DNA from: JADLGL01 sp050184415
GTDB lineage: Bacteria > Pseudomonadota > Alphaproteobacteria > Rhizobiales > Kaistiaceae
Direction of reading: 5' to 3'
Length of the DNA: 64,000 nt
NCBI GenBank assembly: GCA_050184415.1
Contig: JBFXAJ010000015.1
Span: forward strand, 1-64,000
Position numbers and translations under genes: made by a program. Below, piece after piece: positions 1 to 7,537 of the stretch. The notes beneath the pieces were generated by a model, which saw only the letters and a program-made list of their open reading frames with translations, had not been told where the DNA came from and searched no databases. The stretch's first letter is position 1. Every line of letters begins with the position of its first letter.

Positions 1-62
1 GTCGCACGACCGCCCAGAAGCGCCTCGGCCAAACTGATCTGACCCGTCTTCTTCGTCGCCAT
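1..62 (-). CDS. N-terminal fragment running off the left edge, possibly an IS5-type transposase
   Basis: An ATG at 62..60 on the minus strand opens a frame that stays open to the window edge and begins MATKKTGQISLAEALL. A GAGGG motif lies about ten bases upstream. The short basic start followed by a GQ-x-S/T-L-A-x-A-L segment reminds me of the first residues of some IS5-group transposases, but only about 20 codons are visible. That assignment is therefore an inference, and the fragment could equally be an unrelated cytosolic protein. Confidence 0.35.
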   Translation of the reverse strand, partial: MATKKTGQISLAEALLGGRA

Positions 63-122
63 CCCGCGAATCCCTCGCCTGCCCAAGCAGAGGGAATCAC
101 ATCCAACAAACCACGCAACAGT

Positions 123-146
123 CCCCTGCAAGGGGGGAGAAGGAGC
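123..146 (+). repeat. Short palindromic interspersed repeat, copy near purH
   Basis: The sequence CCCCTGCAAGGGGGGAGAAG has five-base arms (CCCCT/AGGGG). It closely resembles the outer arm of the repeat at 55164-55184 (CCCTCGCAAGGGGGAAGAAG). It lies downstream of the purH stop, between purH and the leftmost ORF. It is best read as one member of a dispersed small repeat family. Confidence 0.55.
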
Positions 147-170
147 GCAACGCACGGGCTGGGATGGCCG

Positions 171-1787
171 CTAGTGCCGGAAATGGCGCTTGCCCGTAAC
201 CACCATCGCGAGGTCGCGCTGGTCGGCGGCGTCGATGACGATGTCGTCGCGCATCGAACCGCCGGGATGGATCACGGCGGTCGCGCCGGCCTCGGCGGCG
301 ACGATCATGGCATCGGGGAACGGGAAGAAGGCGTCGGAGGCGACGACGCAGCCGGCCGCAAGCGTGTGGCCTAGGCCGGCGGCCTTGCCGGCCTCCTCGG
401 CCTTCCGCGCGGCGATGAAGGCGGAATCGACCCGGCTCATCTGGCCGGCGCCGATGCCGACGGTGGCGCCGTCCTTGGCGAGCACGATGGCGTTCGACTT
501 GACGTGCTTGGCGACGGTGAAGGCGAAGATGAGGTCGGCGATCTCCGCCGCAGTCGGGGCGCGCTTGCTGACCTGCTTGAGGTCGGCCTCGCCGGCCTGC
601 GCGGCATCGCGATCCTGCACCAGCATGCCGCCGGCGACCCACTTCACCATCAGGCCGGGAGCGGCGGGATCGGGCAGCGCGCCGGCAAGGAGGAGGCGGA
701 GGTTCTTCTTGGCCGCGATGATCGCGATCGCCTCGGGCGAGGCGTCAGGCGCGATGATAACCTCGGTGAACACTTTTACGATTTCGGCCGCCGCCTCCGC
801 GTCGAGCGGCCGGTTGACCGCGACGATGCCGCCGAAGGCCGAGACCGGGTCGCAGCGGAGCGCCTTGCGATACGCTTCGGCCAGCGTGGCGCCGGTGGCG
901 ACGCCGCACGGATTGGCGTGCTTGATGATGGCGACGGCGGCGGTCTTCGCCGGGTCGAACTCCGCCACGAGCTCATACGCGGCATCGGTGTCGGCGATGT
1001 TGTTGTATGAGAGCTCCTTGCCCTGGAGTTGCCGCGCGGTGGCGACGCCCGGGCGGGCATCCGCGGTCGCGTAGAACGCCGCGCTCTGGTGCGGGTTCTC
1101 GCCGTAGCGCAGCGTTTCCCGCAGCGTGCCGGCGAAGGTACGGCGGGCCGGGTTGGCATCGCCGGTGACCGAGGCGAACCAGCCGCCGATCGCGGCGTCA
1201 TAGGAGGCGGTGCGGGCGAACGCCTTGCCGGCGAGCCGGCGGCGGAGATCGACCGGCACCTTGCCGCCATTCGCGTCGAGAGCGCCGATCACCGCGGCGT
1301 AGTCGGCCGGGTCGACCACGACAGTCACATAGGCGTGGTTCTTGGCCGAGGCGCGGATCAGCGCCGGCCCCCCGATGTCGATGTTCTCGACGATCAGCGC
1401 GGCGTCCGTGCTCGACCGCACGGTTTCCTCGAACGGATAGAGGTTCACCACCACGAGGTCGATCGAGCGGATGCCGTGCTCGTCCATCGATGCGACGTGC
1501 TCGGGATCGTCGCGGACGGCGAGGATCCCGCCATGGACCATCGGGTGCAGCGTCTTGACCCGGCCGCCCAGCATCTCGGGAAAGCCGGTGAGCGAGGCGA
1601 CTTCCGTGGCCGCAATGCCGGCCTCGACCAGCGCCTTGTGGCTGCCGCCGGTCGAGACGATCTCGACGCCGTGGCGGCCGAGCGCCTGCGCAAAATCCAC
1701 CATGCCGTTCTTGTCGGAGACCGAAATCAGCGCGCGGCGCACCGCCACGAATTCGGGAACGGGATAGCTCTTGCCGAGGGCGACCAT
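171..1787 (-). CDS. purH: Bifunctional AICAR transformylase / IMP cyclohydrolase PurH
   Basis: This 538-residue protein catalyses the last two steps of purine synthesis. The C-terminal domain transfers a formyl group from 10-formyl-THF to AICAR, and the N-terminal MGS-like domain closes the ring to IMP. The N-terminal domain shows the RRALISVSDKNGMVDFA start and the STGGSHKAL segment. The transformylase domain has the KHANPCG motif near residue 290 and ends MVVTGKRHFRH, as the family does. The length is normal for PurH. The start at 1787 gives a leader (MVALGKSYPVPEF) like those of rhizobial PurH, so I prefer it to the internal GTG at 1748. It lies downstream of a heparinase-like gene and rsmB on the same strand, a neighbourhood I recall from Rhizobiales. 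Confidence 0.97.
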   Translation of the reverse strand: MVALGKSYPVPEFVAVRRALISVSDKNGMVDFAQALGRHGVEIVSTGGSHKALVEAGIAATEVASLTGFPEMLGGRVKTLHPMVHGGILAVRDDPEHVASMDEHGIRSIDLVVVNLYPFEETVRSSTDAALIVENIDIGGPALIRASAKNHAYVTVVVDPADYAAVIGALDANGGKVPVDLRRRLAGKAFARTASYDAAIGGWFASVTGDANPARRTFAGTLRETLRYGENPHQSAAFYATADARPGVATARQLQGKELSYNNIADTDAAYELVAEFDPAKTAAVAIIKHANPCGVATGATLAEAYRKALRCDPVSAFGGIVAVNRPLDAEAAAEIVKVFTEVIIAPDASPEAIAIIAAKKNLRLLLAGALPDPAAPGLMVKWVAGGMLVQDRDAAQAGEADLKQVSKRAPTAAEIADLIFAFTVAKHVKSNAIVLAKDGATVGIGAGQMSRVDSAFIAARKAEEAGKAAGLGHTLAAGCVVASDAFFPFPDAMIVAAEAGATAVIHPGGSMRDDIVIDAADQRDLAMVVTGKRHFRH

Positions 1788-1914
1788 CAGAAGCCTTGGA
1801 GGAAGGTGGGAAAGCGCGTGCGCGATAGCACGAAACGGTTTTGCGGCAAACGCGACGGAAATGCCGCCGCGAGCGCCGTCCCCAGGTTCGAGCCTTTCGA
1901 AGTCCGCGGCGCCG

Positions 1915-3651
1915 TCAGCTCTCCATGCGCTCCGCCCGTCGCCGCGGCGGAAGGCCGACGCGCTGCAGCCACCAGCTCGCGGTATCGCCCGTCTGGGCGA
2001 CGCCGCTCAGCACGATCTGGGTCGAGCGCCGGTTGCCGTGGGTGGCGGAGAAATAGATGCTTTCCTCGAGCTCGGCCGGGTGGTCGGAGGCAAACTGCCA
2101 GGTTTCGCCGTCCCCCAGCGTCAGTAGAATCTCACCGGGGTCGTCGAGGGCCTGCGCCCGCACGGTCGGATGGAGGTGGAAGCGGACGGTGAAAACGTCC
2201 TTGCCGGTCCCGGGCCTGACCTTGGCGCCGCCGATGTAGCGGAAATGGTCGATGCCATCGAGGCGATGGCCGCTCGTCGACAGCTTCAGGCGCCGCTCGT
2301 GGATGATGCCGAAGCGCTGGACGTAGCCGTCATGGCTCGCGGCGACGATCTGCGCGCCCTGCTCCTCGTCGTGCTCGACCGGCACCTCGGTCGGCCCCTC
2401 GACGATCACCTCGCCCACCCGCCGGGCCATCGCGGAGCCGATCAGGAAGCGGCAGGACGAGCCGTCATTGATGGTGACGGTCGAATGCGCCGCGGTGGTG
2501 CGCGACAGCCGGCGAATCCGCGATCCGGGGACCCCGGCCGCCCCGCAATTGACGATCAGCCGCTGCCGCCCGGAGCTCAGCTCGAAGGACAGGCACCCGG
2601 CATGGGCCTCGCCGGACAGCTCGATGGGCGGCGGCACGCCGGTGTCGACGATGACGGTCGCCTCGCCGGCGGCGAGGCGCTGGAACCCGCTGTGCGGCGC
2701 GGTGCTCACCGGCGCGCCGCGGGCATCGTCATAGGCGAGGATCGTCGCGATCAGGTCGACGGGGGTGTCGCTGGTGCCGTTGAAACGGGCGAGGGCGCCG
2801 TCGCTGTGCCGGAAGAACCGCACCATCGGCATCATGCGGTCGATCGCGGTCAGCACGCCCTGCGGCGGCTGGAGGCCGCGGGCGCTGTAGGCCTGCCGCA
2901 GGGGCAGGAGATCGGCGAGGAGGTCGAGGATCGCGCCGGGGCTGCGGCTGAGGTGCCCGCCGTCGGGCAGGATCTGGTAGGCGAGCTCGTCCTCGAGCCA
3001 CTTCGCCGCCTGCTTCATGAACTTTTCCTGGTCGGGCAGGGCGACGGCGGCCGCGGCCAGGGCGATCTTGATCGTCATCCGCGGCGGACCGGGCGGGACG
3101 TCGGTCGCGATGCGGCGGAGGTGGCGGACCTGGGCGGTCAGCGACCGCATGAAGCGGCGATAGAAGGCGGCGTCGCAGCCGTCGAGGATCAGCGGCGACT
3201 GCGACAGCCAGGCGATGATCCGCCGGGCGATGATGACCGGATCGCGGGCGAGCGGGTGGGTGCGGTTGCCCTGCCGGATCCAGTCGCGGACCAGCGAGCG
3301 CGCGTTGGAGCGCGACACTTTCAGCTCCGATGCCCGCAAATGGCGGAGCCAGCCAAAACCGTGCAGCTCGCGGCACCATTCCTCGTTCGGCGGATCGATG
3401 GCAAAGACCGGGATACCGGAAGCGTCCACCGCGACGCCGGCGAGGATGAAGCGGCCGGCATAGATGTCGTGGGCGAGGGTCGCGTCGCTGGTGCGGAGAT
3501 CCGTCGGCGCGATCAGGAGCCGGTCCGGCGTCGGCCCGTAATACCGTGGACGGTAGATCAGGCTGCGGTGATAGCGGAGCGATGCGCGGCGAAAGCTCTC
3601 GCTCAGGGCGAAGGACATCAGGCGCCTTCGCACCGAGGTCGATTCAGCCAT
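1915..3651 (-). CDS. Heparinase II/III family protein
   Basis: This is a 578-residue protein. The N-terminal half is alpha-helical, with motifs typical of the (alpha/alpha) toroid of heparinase II/III-like proteins (RPRYYGPTPDRLL; EELAYQILPDGGHLSRSPG-type segment). The C-terminal half is beta-rich and contains HAGCLSFELS and TVTINDGSS, as in the heparinase II/III beta-sandwich. Family members cleave uronic-acid polysaccharides by beta-elimination, but the substrate here cannot be read from sequence. There is no signal peptide, which suggests a cytosolic or periplasmic-by-other-route role, perhaps in recycling an envelope glycan. The ATG at 3651 has an AGGAG eight bases upstream. An in-frame TTG two codons earlier is too close to that site. 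It sits 127 bp upstream of purH. Confidence 0.9.
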   Translation of the reverse strand: MAESTSVRRRLMSFALSESFRRASLRYHRSLIYRPRYYGPTPDRLLIAPTDLRTSDATLAHDIYAGRFILAGVAVDASGIPVFAIDPPNEEWCRELHGFGWLRHLRASELKVSRSNARSLVRDWIRQGNRTHPLARDPVIIARRIIAWLSQSPLILDGCDAAFYRRFMRSLTAQVRHLRRIATDVPPGPPRMTIKIALAAAAVALPDQEKFMKQAAKWLEDELAYQILPDGGHLSRSPGAILDLLADLLPLRQAYSARGLQPPQGVLTAIDRMMPMVRFFRHSDGALARFNGTSDTPVDLIATILAYDDARGAPVSTAPHSGFQRLAAGEATVIVDTGVPPPIELSGEAHAGCLSFELSSGRQRLIVNCGAAGVPGSRIRRLSRTTAAHSTVTINDGSSCRFLIGSAMARRVGEVIVEGPTEVPVEHDEEQGAQIVAASHDGYVQRFGIIHERRLKLSTSGHRLDGIDHFRYIGGAKVRPGTGKDVFTVRFHLHPTVRAQALDDPGEILLTLGDGETWQFASDHPAELEESIYFSATHGNRRSTQIVLSGVAQTGDTASWWLQRVGLPPRRRAERMES

Positions 3652-3732
3652 CCGCAAGACTCCTCAAACTGGCACCCGAGCCTCGTGAATCATAGGCACT
3701 CGGCGCGAACCGATAAAGACGGGTCCGCCCGC

Positions 3733-5064
3733 TCAGACGCGCACGAAGCGCGCGGCGAAGAACCCGTCCATGCCGCCCGCGATGCCCCCCGGCTCCGAGG
3801 ATGGGAGCGTCCTCAGGACCCCGTCGGAACGCACGAGACCGGCCGGCAGACCGGAGTCCTCCGCGCGAATCGGGGAGAAGGCCAGGGGAAGGCTGCCGTT
3901 CGCTTCCTGCGCGAGGCGCTCGCCCTCCTCCGGCTCGAGGGAACAGGTCGCATAGACCACGACACCGCCCGGGCGGACAAGGCGCGCCGCCCGCTCGAGG
4001 AGTTTTGTCTGGAGCGCCGCCATGGCGGGGATGTCGGACGCGCGCTTCAGGAACGGGATGTCCGGGTGGCGGCGGATCGTGCCGGTGGACGTGCACGGCG
4101 CATCGAGGAGGATGGCGTCAAAGGTCCGGCCGGGGTCGTAGTCGAGCGCATCGGCGACGACGCACTCGGCCTCGAGCCGGAGGCGCGAGAGGTTGCCGCG
4201 GAGGCGCTCGACGCGGTCGGACGCGGCGTCGACCGCCGTGACCCTGGCGCCGGCCAGCGCCAATTGCGCGGTCTTGCCGCCGGGCGCGGCACAGAGGTCG
4301 AGCACCGTCTTGCCGGCGACGTCACCGAGGAGCGTTGCCGGGAGACTTGCCGCGAAATCCTGCACCCACCACGCGCCCTTCTCGAAGCCGGGCAGCGCCT
4401 CGATCCGGCCGCCGCCGGGCAGGCGAACGGTGCCATTGGGCAGCGCCACCCCGCCGAGGCGCTCGGCCCAGCCCGGAGCATCGCCTTTGACCGTGAGGTC
4501 GAGCGGGGCTTCCGCGAGGTGGGCTTCGGCCACGCGCCGCGCTTCCGGCTCGCCATACGCTGCGACCCAACGGTCGAACAGCCAGCCCGGCGTATTCAGC
4601 CGGGCCGCATCCTGGCGGGCGAGGATCGCGTCGCGCTCGCGGACCAGCGTCCGGAGGACGCCATTCGCCAGCGCCTTGAAGTGCTGCGCCTTGGCATCGG
4701 CAGCGGCCGCCTCCACCGCGACCGAGACGGCGGCATGATCCGGGACATCCATGAACAGGATCTGTGCCGCGGCGACCTCGAGGATCGTCGGCAGCCCGCC
4801 GGCCCGCGGTGGCAACGGCCGCGCCAGGAGGCCCGACAGCGCGTCGCGGATCTGGCCGCGGCGGCGAAGGCCCGTCGTGGCGATGGCGCGGGCGAAGGCG
4901 CGATCGCTGCCTTCCAGCGCATCGAGCGGGCCGCGGTCGACCGCCAGCGGCTCGCGCCGGTCGACCACGCCGCGGACCAGCTCGGCCGCGGCCTCGCGCA
5001 CCGCGAGGCCGGGAACGGTCCGGCGCTGCGGTCGCCGCGGACGGCGCGCCTCGCTCAACCCCAC
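3733..5064 (-). CDS. rsmB: 16S rRNA m5C967 methyltransferase RsmB
   Basis: This 443-residue enzyme uses S-adenosylmethionine to methylate a cytosine of 16S rRNA. Residues 20 to about 150 form a NusB-like RNA-binding domain. The C-terminal half is the Rossmann methyltransferase: DLCAAPGGKT at 256-265 binds AdoMet, DAPCTSTG contains Cys324, and YATCSLEPEEGE contains Cys374. These are the release and catalytic cysteines of RNA m5C methyltransferases. The start is a GTG at 5064 that overlaps the 3' end of htpX by ten bases, so the two are probably translated from one message. A 'Fmu/RsmB-family' label is safe, and the exact target base is inferred from the family. Confidence 0.95.
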   Translation of the reverse strand: MGLSEARRPRRPQRRTVPGLAVREAAAELVRGVVDRREPLAVDRGPLDALEGSDRAFARAIATTGLRRRGQIRDALSGLLARPLPPRAGGLPTILEVAAAQILFMDVPDHAAVSVAVEAAAADAKAQHFKALANGVLRTLVRERDAILARQDAARLNTPGWLFDRWVAAYGEPEARRVAEAHLAEAPLDLTVKGDAPGWAERLGGVALPNGTVRLPGGGRIEALPGFEKGAWWVQDFAASLPATLLGDVAGKTVLDLCAAPGGKTAQLALAGARVTAVDAASDRVERLRGNLSRLRLEAECVVADALDYDPGRTFDAILLDAPCTSTGTIRRHPDIPFLKRASDIPAMAALQTKLLERAARLVRPGGVVVYATCSLEPEEGERLAQEANGSLPLAFSPIRAEDSGLPAGLVRSDGVLRTLPSSEPGGIAGGMDGFFAARFVRV

Positions 5065-5999
5065 GGACCGCGATCCGCCGAGGGTCCGGCGCTGCGGCCG
5101 ACGCGCGGCGGCTGGGCGGGCCGGCCGGTCGTGTCGAACGTGGCCGCGGCGCCTCCCATCGCCCGCTCGAATTCGAGGAGCCGCGCGACGCGGTTCTCGG
5201 TCGAGGGGTGCGTCGAGAAGAGGTTGTCCATCCGTTGCCCGGTCAGCGGGTTGACGATGAACATATGCGCGGTCGCAGGCGCCCGCTCGGCATCCATGTT
5301 GGGGATGCGCTGGACGCTGTTGGTGATGTTAACGAGCGCCGAGGCGAGCGCCCGCGGCCGCCCGGAGATCTCGGAGCCGAGGCGATCCGCGCTGTATTCG
5401 CGCGTCCGGCTGATCGCGAACTGGACGAGGGCGGCGGCGATCGGCGCCACCACCACGGCGACAATGACGCCGATGATGCCGAGGCCGTTGTTGTTGTTGC
5501 GGTTGCCGCCGAACAGGAACGCGAAATTGGCCAGCATCGAGATCGCGCCGGCGATCGTCGCGGTGATCGTCATGATCAGCGTGTCGCGGTTCTTCACGTG
5601 TGCGAGCTCGTGGGCCATCACGCCCTCGATCTCCTCGGGCGGGAGCCGCTGCAACAGGCCGGTCGTCGCGGCGACGGCGGCGTGCTGCGGGTCGCGGCCC
5701 GTGGCGAACGCGTTCGGCTGCTGGTTGTTGATGAGATAGACTTTTGGCATCGGCAGGCCGGCGCGCTGCGACAGGCGCTGGACGATGCCGTAGAGCTCGG
5801 GCGCGCTCCGCGCATCGACCTCCTGCGCATGATGCATGCGGAGGACGATCTTGTCCGAGTTCCAATAGCTGAAGAGGTTGATGCCCGCCGCGATCAGGAA
5901 GGCAATCACAAGGCCGCCCGTGCCGCCGAGCAGATAGCCGACGCCCATGAAGAGCGCCGTCAGCGCGGCCAGCAGGATGCCAGTCTTGAGGATGTTCAT
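5055..5999 (-). CDS. htpX: Membrane zinc metalloprotease HtpX
   Basis: This 314-residue inner-membrane protease degrades misfolded membrane proteins together with FtsH in the families studied. Two N-terminal hydrophobic helices (about residues 5-45) are followed by the zinc site HELAH at 130-134, and a second hydrophobic pair at about 145-195. A third zinc ligand is expected in the EYSAD segment. The C-terminus is rich in Pro, Gly and Arg. The start at 5999 is set by a GGGAG seven bases upstream and gives the usual MN-x-x-KT start. An open frame extends 45 codons further upstream but is rich in Arg and Pro and lacks a ribosome site. It overlaps rsmB by ten bases. Confidence 0.95.
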   Translation of the reverse strand: MNILKTGILLAALTALFMGVGYLLGGTGGLVIAFLIAAGINLFSYWNSDKIVLRMHHAQEVDARSAPELYGIVQRLSQRAGLPMPKVYLINNQQPNAFATGRDPQHAAVAATTGLLQRLPPEEIEGVMAHELAHVKNRDTLIMTITATIAGAISMLANFAFLFGGNRNNNNGLGIIGVIVAVVVAPIAAALVQFAISRTREYSADRLGSEISGRPRALASALVNITNSVQRIPNMDAERAPATAHMFIVNPLTGQRMDNLFSTHPSTENRVARLLEFERAMGGAAATFDTTGRPAQPPRVGRSAGPSADRGPWG

Positions 6000-6237
6000 C
6001 GGTCTCCCATGGCGGGATCGACGCAACCAAGCGCGCCGCTCCGCCCCGAATATGATGGGAATTGCGGTCGCCGGCAGCAAGGGATGGCGCGGCGCGGGGC
6101 GCGAATGTTGGCCGACCCCAGCGTGGGCATTCATGTCGCCGAGGGCCGCTTTGCATCTGGCAGCTCTGGTATCGGCGCGTTCCGGTATTGTTCCGGCACT
6201 CCGCTCCGACTAGGATTTATTTCCTAGGTGGAGCGCC

Positions 6238-6708
6238 CTGCCGATTCGCCGTCTCGTCACCCTCGCCATCATCGCCGGAGCGTCCGCCAGCGTCGCAGGC
6301 ACCGGGCGCGCGGAGCCGATTGCCGGTCCCGTGCTTGCGGAGACGATCCGGGTCGTCGACGGCGACACGATCCGCGTGCGTGCGCTGATCTGGATCGATC
6401 TCAGCCTCGAGGTGCTGGTCCGTATCCGGGGCATTGACGCACCGGAGCTCAATGGCGGCTGTGCAGAGGAGGAGACGCTCGCGGTCGCCGCAACGGGCGT
6501 CCTCGCCGCCGCCCTGGGAGCGGACATCCTCCTCCTGACGGACATCGACGAGGACAAATATGCCGGCCGGATCGTGGCGGATGTGGCGACCGCGGGCGGC
6601 GCGGACCTTGCAGCCGCGATGCTGGCGAGCGGGACGGTCCGTGCTTACGACGGCGGGACGCGGCTGCCATGGTGCCCGCTCGCGATCGGCGTCCTCGCTA
6701 CACCGTGA
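6238..6708 (+). CDS. Exported thermonuclease-family (SNase-like) protein, probable CTG start
   Basis: The core ETIRVVDGDTIRVRAL...VRIRGIDAPELNG...C..E...KYAGRIVADV matches the OB-fold of staphylococcal nuclease-like proteins, including the conserved Asp of VDGDT and the R-x-RGIDAPE strand. In frame with it and upstream, from a CTG at 6238, lies a clear signal peptide: two arginines, a hydrophobic LVTLAIIAGASASVAG stretch and GRA/EP. An AGGTGGAG ribosome site ends four bases before this CTG. A stop at 6211 excludes any longer ATG-started form, and the next start downstream, GTG at 6331, would remove the export signal. I therefore infer CTG initiation. The protein has 156 residues. The substrate (DNA, RNA or none) is unknown. 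Confidence 0.75.
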   Translation: MPIRRLVTLAIIAGASASVAGTGRAEPIAGPVLAETIRVVDGDTIRVRALIWIDLSLEVLVRIRGIDAPELNGGCAEEETLAVAATGVLAAALGADILLLTDIDEDKYAGRIVADVATAGGADLAAAMLASGTVRAYDGGTRLPWCPLAIGVLATP

Positions 6709-6838
6709 GCGGACCTGTGGCCTCGACCACGTTGATCCTGACATCGGGCGGCCGATGGGCCTGATCCGGATCCCTGACGACCATCAGGAGAACGAGGCCG
6801 GCCATCACCGACAGAAGCGCTTTGGAAGGCCCGGACAT
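6698..6838 (-). CDS. Small single-span membrane protein (46 residues)
   Basis: An ATG at 6838 opens a 46-codon frame: a short start MSGPSKA, one hydrophobic helix ALLSVMAGLVLLMVV at about residues 8-22, then a polar tail containing Arg, Asp and Pro. A GGGG motif lies eight to eleven bases upstream. The 3' end overlaps the thermonuclease-like gene by 11 bases in the convergent direction. I do not recognise a family. The hydrophobic helix, charge distribution and ribosome site support a real gene, but the length is short enough for chance. Confidence 0.35.
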   Translation of the reverse strand: MSGPSKALLSVMAGLVLLMVVRDPDQAHRPPDVRINVVEATGPLTV

Positions 6839-7030
6839 GGCTGTACCCCGTTGTGTGGGCAGACCATGGTCCGGATCGGCTGAGGGCCGCCTGAATCTCG
6901 GGTTCAGAAGCGGTTCATCGGCCGAACGGGGGAAGAGAGACGGGGCCCGGGGGATCGGGCTGGGAAGCTGAGCGACGACAGAGGCGGCGCGGACGAACCT
7001 CGGGCGGGTACCAACCCTAGGCCGCCGGCG

Positions 7031-7345
7031 TCACGGATTGCCGCGGAACGCCATCGCCTTCGGCCGGACCTGCTTGGTGGTCGACCGCCGTTTGTCGACG
7101 ACGGCGTCGGCGCGGCCGCGCTCGGTCTGGATGAGCAGGCGCCACAGGACCGGCCTCTCCGATCCCTCGTGCGGACGGTGGTCGGCGGACGGCAGGAGAT
7201 CGCCGGAATTGGCGACGATCTCGTCACGACAGCTGGTGCAGGCATAGATGCCGGAATACGGCGCGATCGAGCCGGGCCGGTGCATGACGTCGAACTTCGG
7301 ATCGACCGAATGGCTGAGTTCGTTGCCGTTCTGGTATTTGGCCAT
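7031..7345 (-). CDS. Small zinc-ribbon-like protein of unknown function
   Basis: This is a 104-residue protein. Its core MHRPGSIAPYSGIYACTSCRDEIVANSGDLLPSADHR resembles small proteobacterial proteins sometimes called 'protein L', in which a PG-x-x-AP-x-SGIY segment leads into a CxxC knuckle. Here the Cys pair is C36/C39, and H56 and H59 could complete a metal site, though this is inference. The final 35 residues are basic (TERGRADAVVDKRRSTTKQVRPK). The start at 7345 is chosen because GAGG lies seven bases upstream. An in-frame extension of 17 Arg-rich codons upstream lacks support. It is transcribed in the same direction as acs, whose stop is 192 bp upstream. No function is claimed. Confidence 0.8.
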   Translation of the reverse strand: MAKYQNGNELSHSVDPKFDVMHRPGSIAPYSGIYACTSCRDEIVANSGDLLPSADHRPHEGSERPVLWRLLIQTERGRADAVVDKRRSTTKQVRPKAMAFRGNP

Positions 7346-7537
7346 AGATCCTCGTCTTCGCCGGGTGCGAAGGCGGCAAAGCAATGCTTGGTGCAAAAGG
7401 ACGTGTCATACCGCCAGGTCGGGCGACTGCCCCTGCCGGGACGTCACAACCACCGCGGTAAATTACTAGCCGTATGGTTGCGGTGCCGCACTTGTGGCAT
7501 GATTGTGGCCGGATGTCGTCGCTCGTAAGAATTCGAG

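Noticed and set aside
2170..5739. A 1189-codon open frame on the plus strand antisense to the heparinase-like, rsmB and htpX genes.
   Set aside because: It has no family-like sequence, is Arg/Gly/Asp-rich and lies opposite well-conserved genes. Long antisense frames are expected in very GC-rich DNA.
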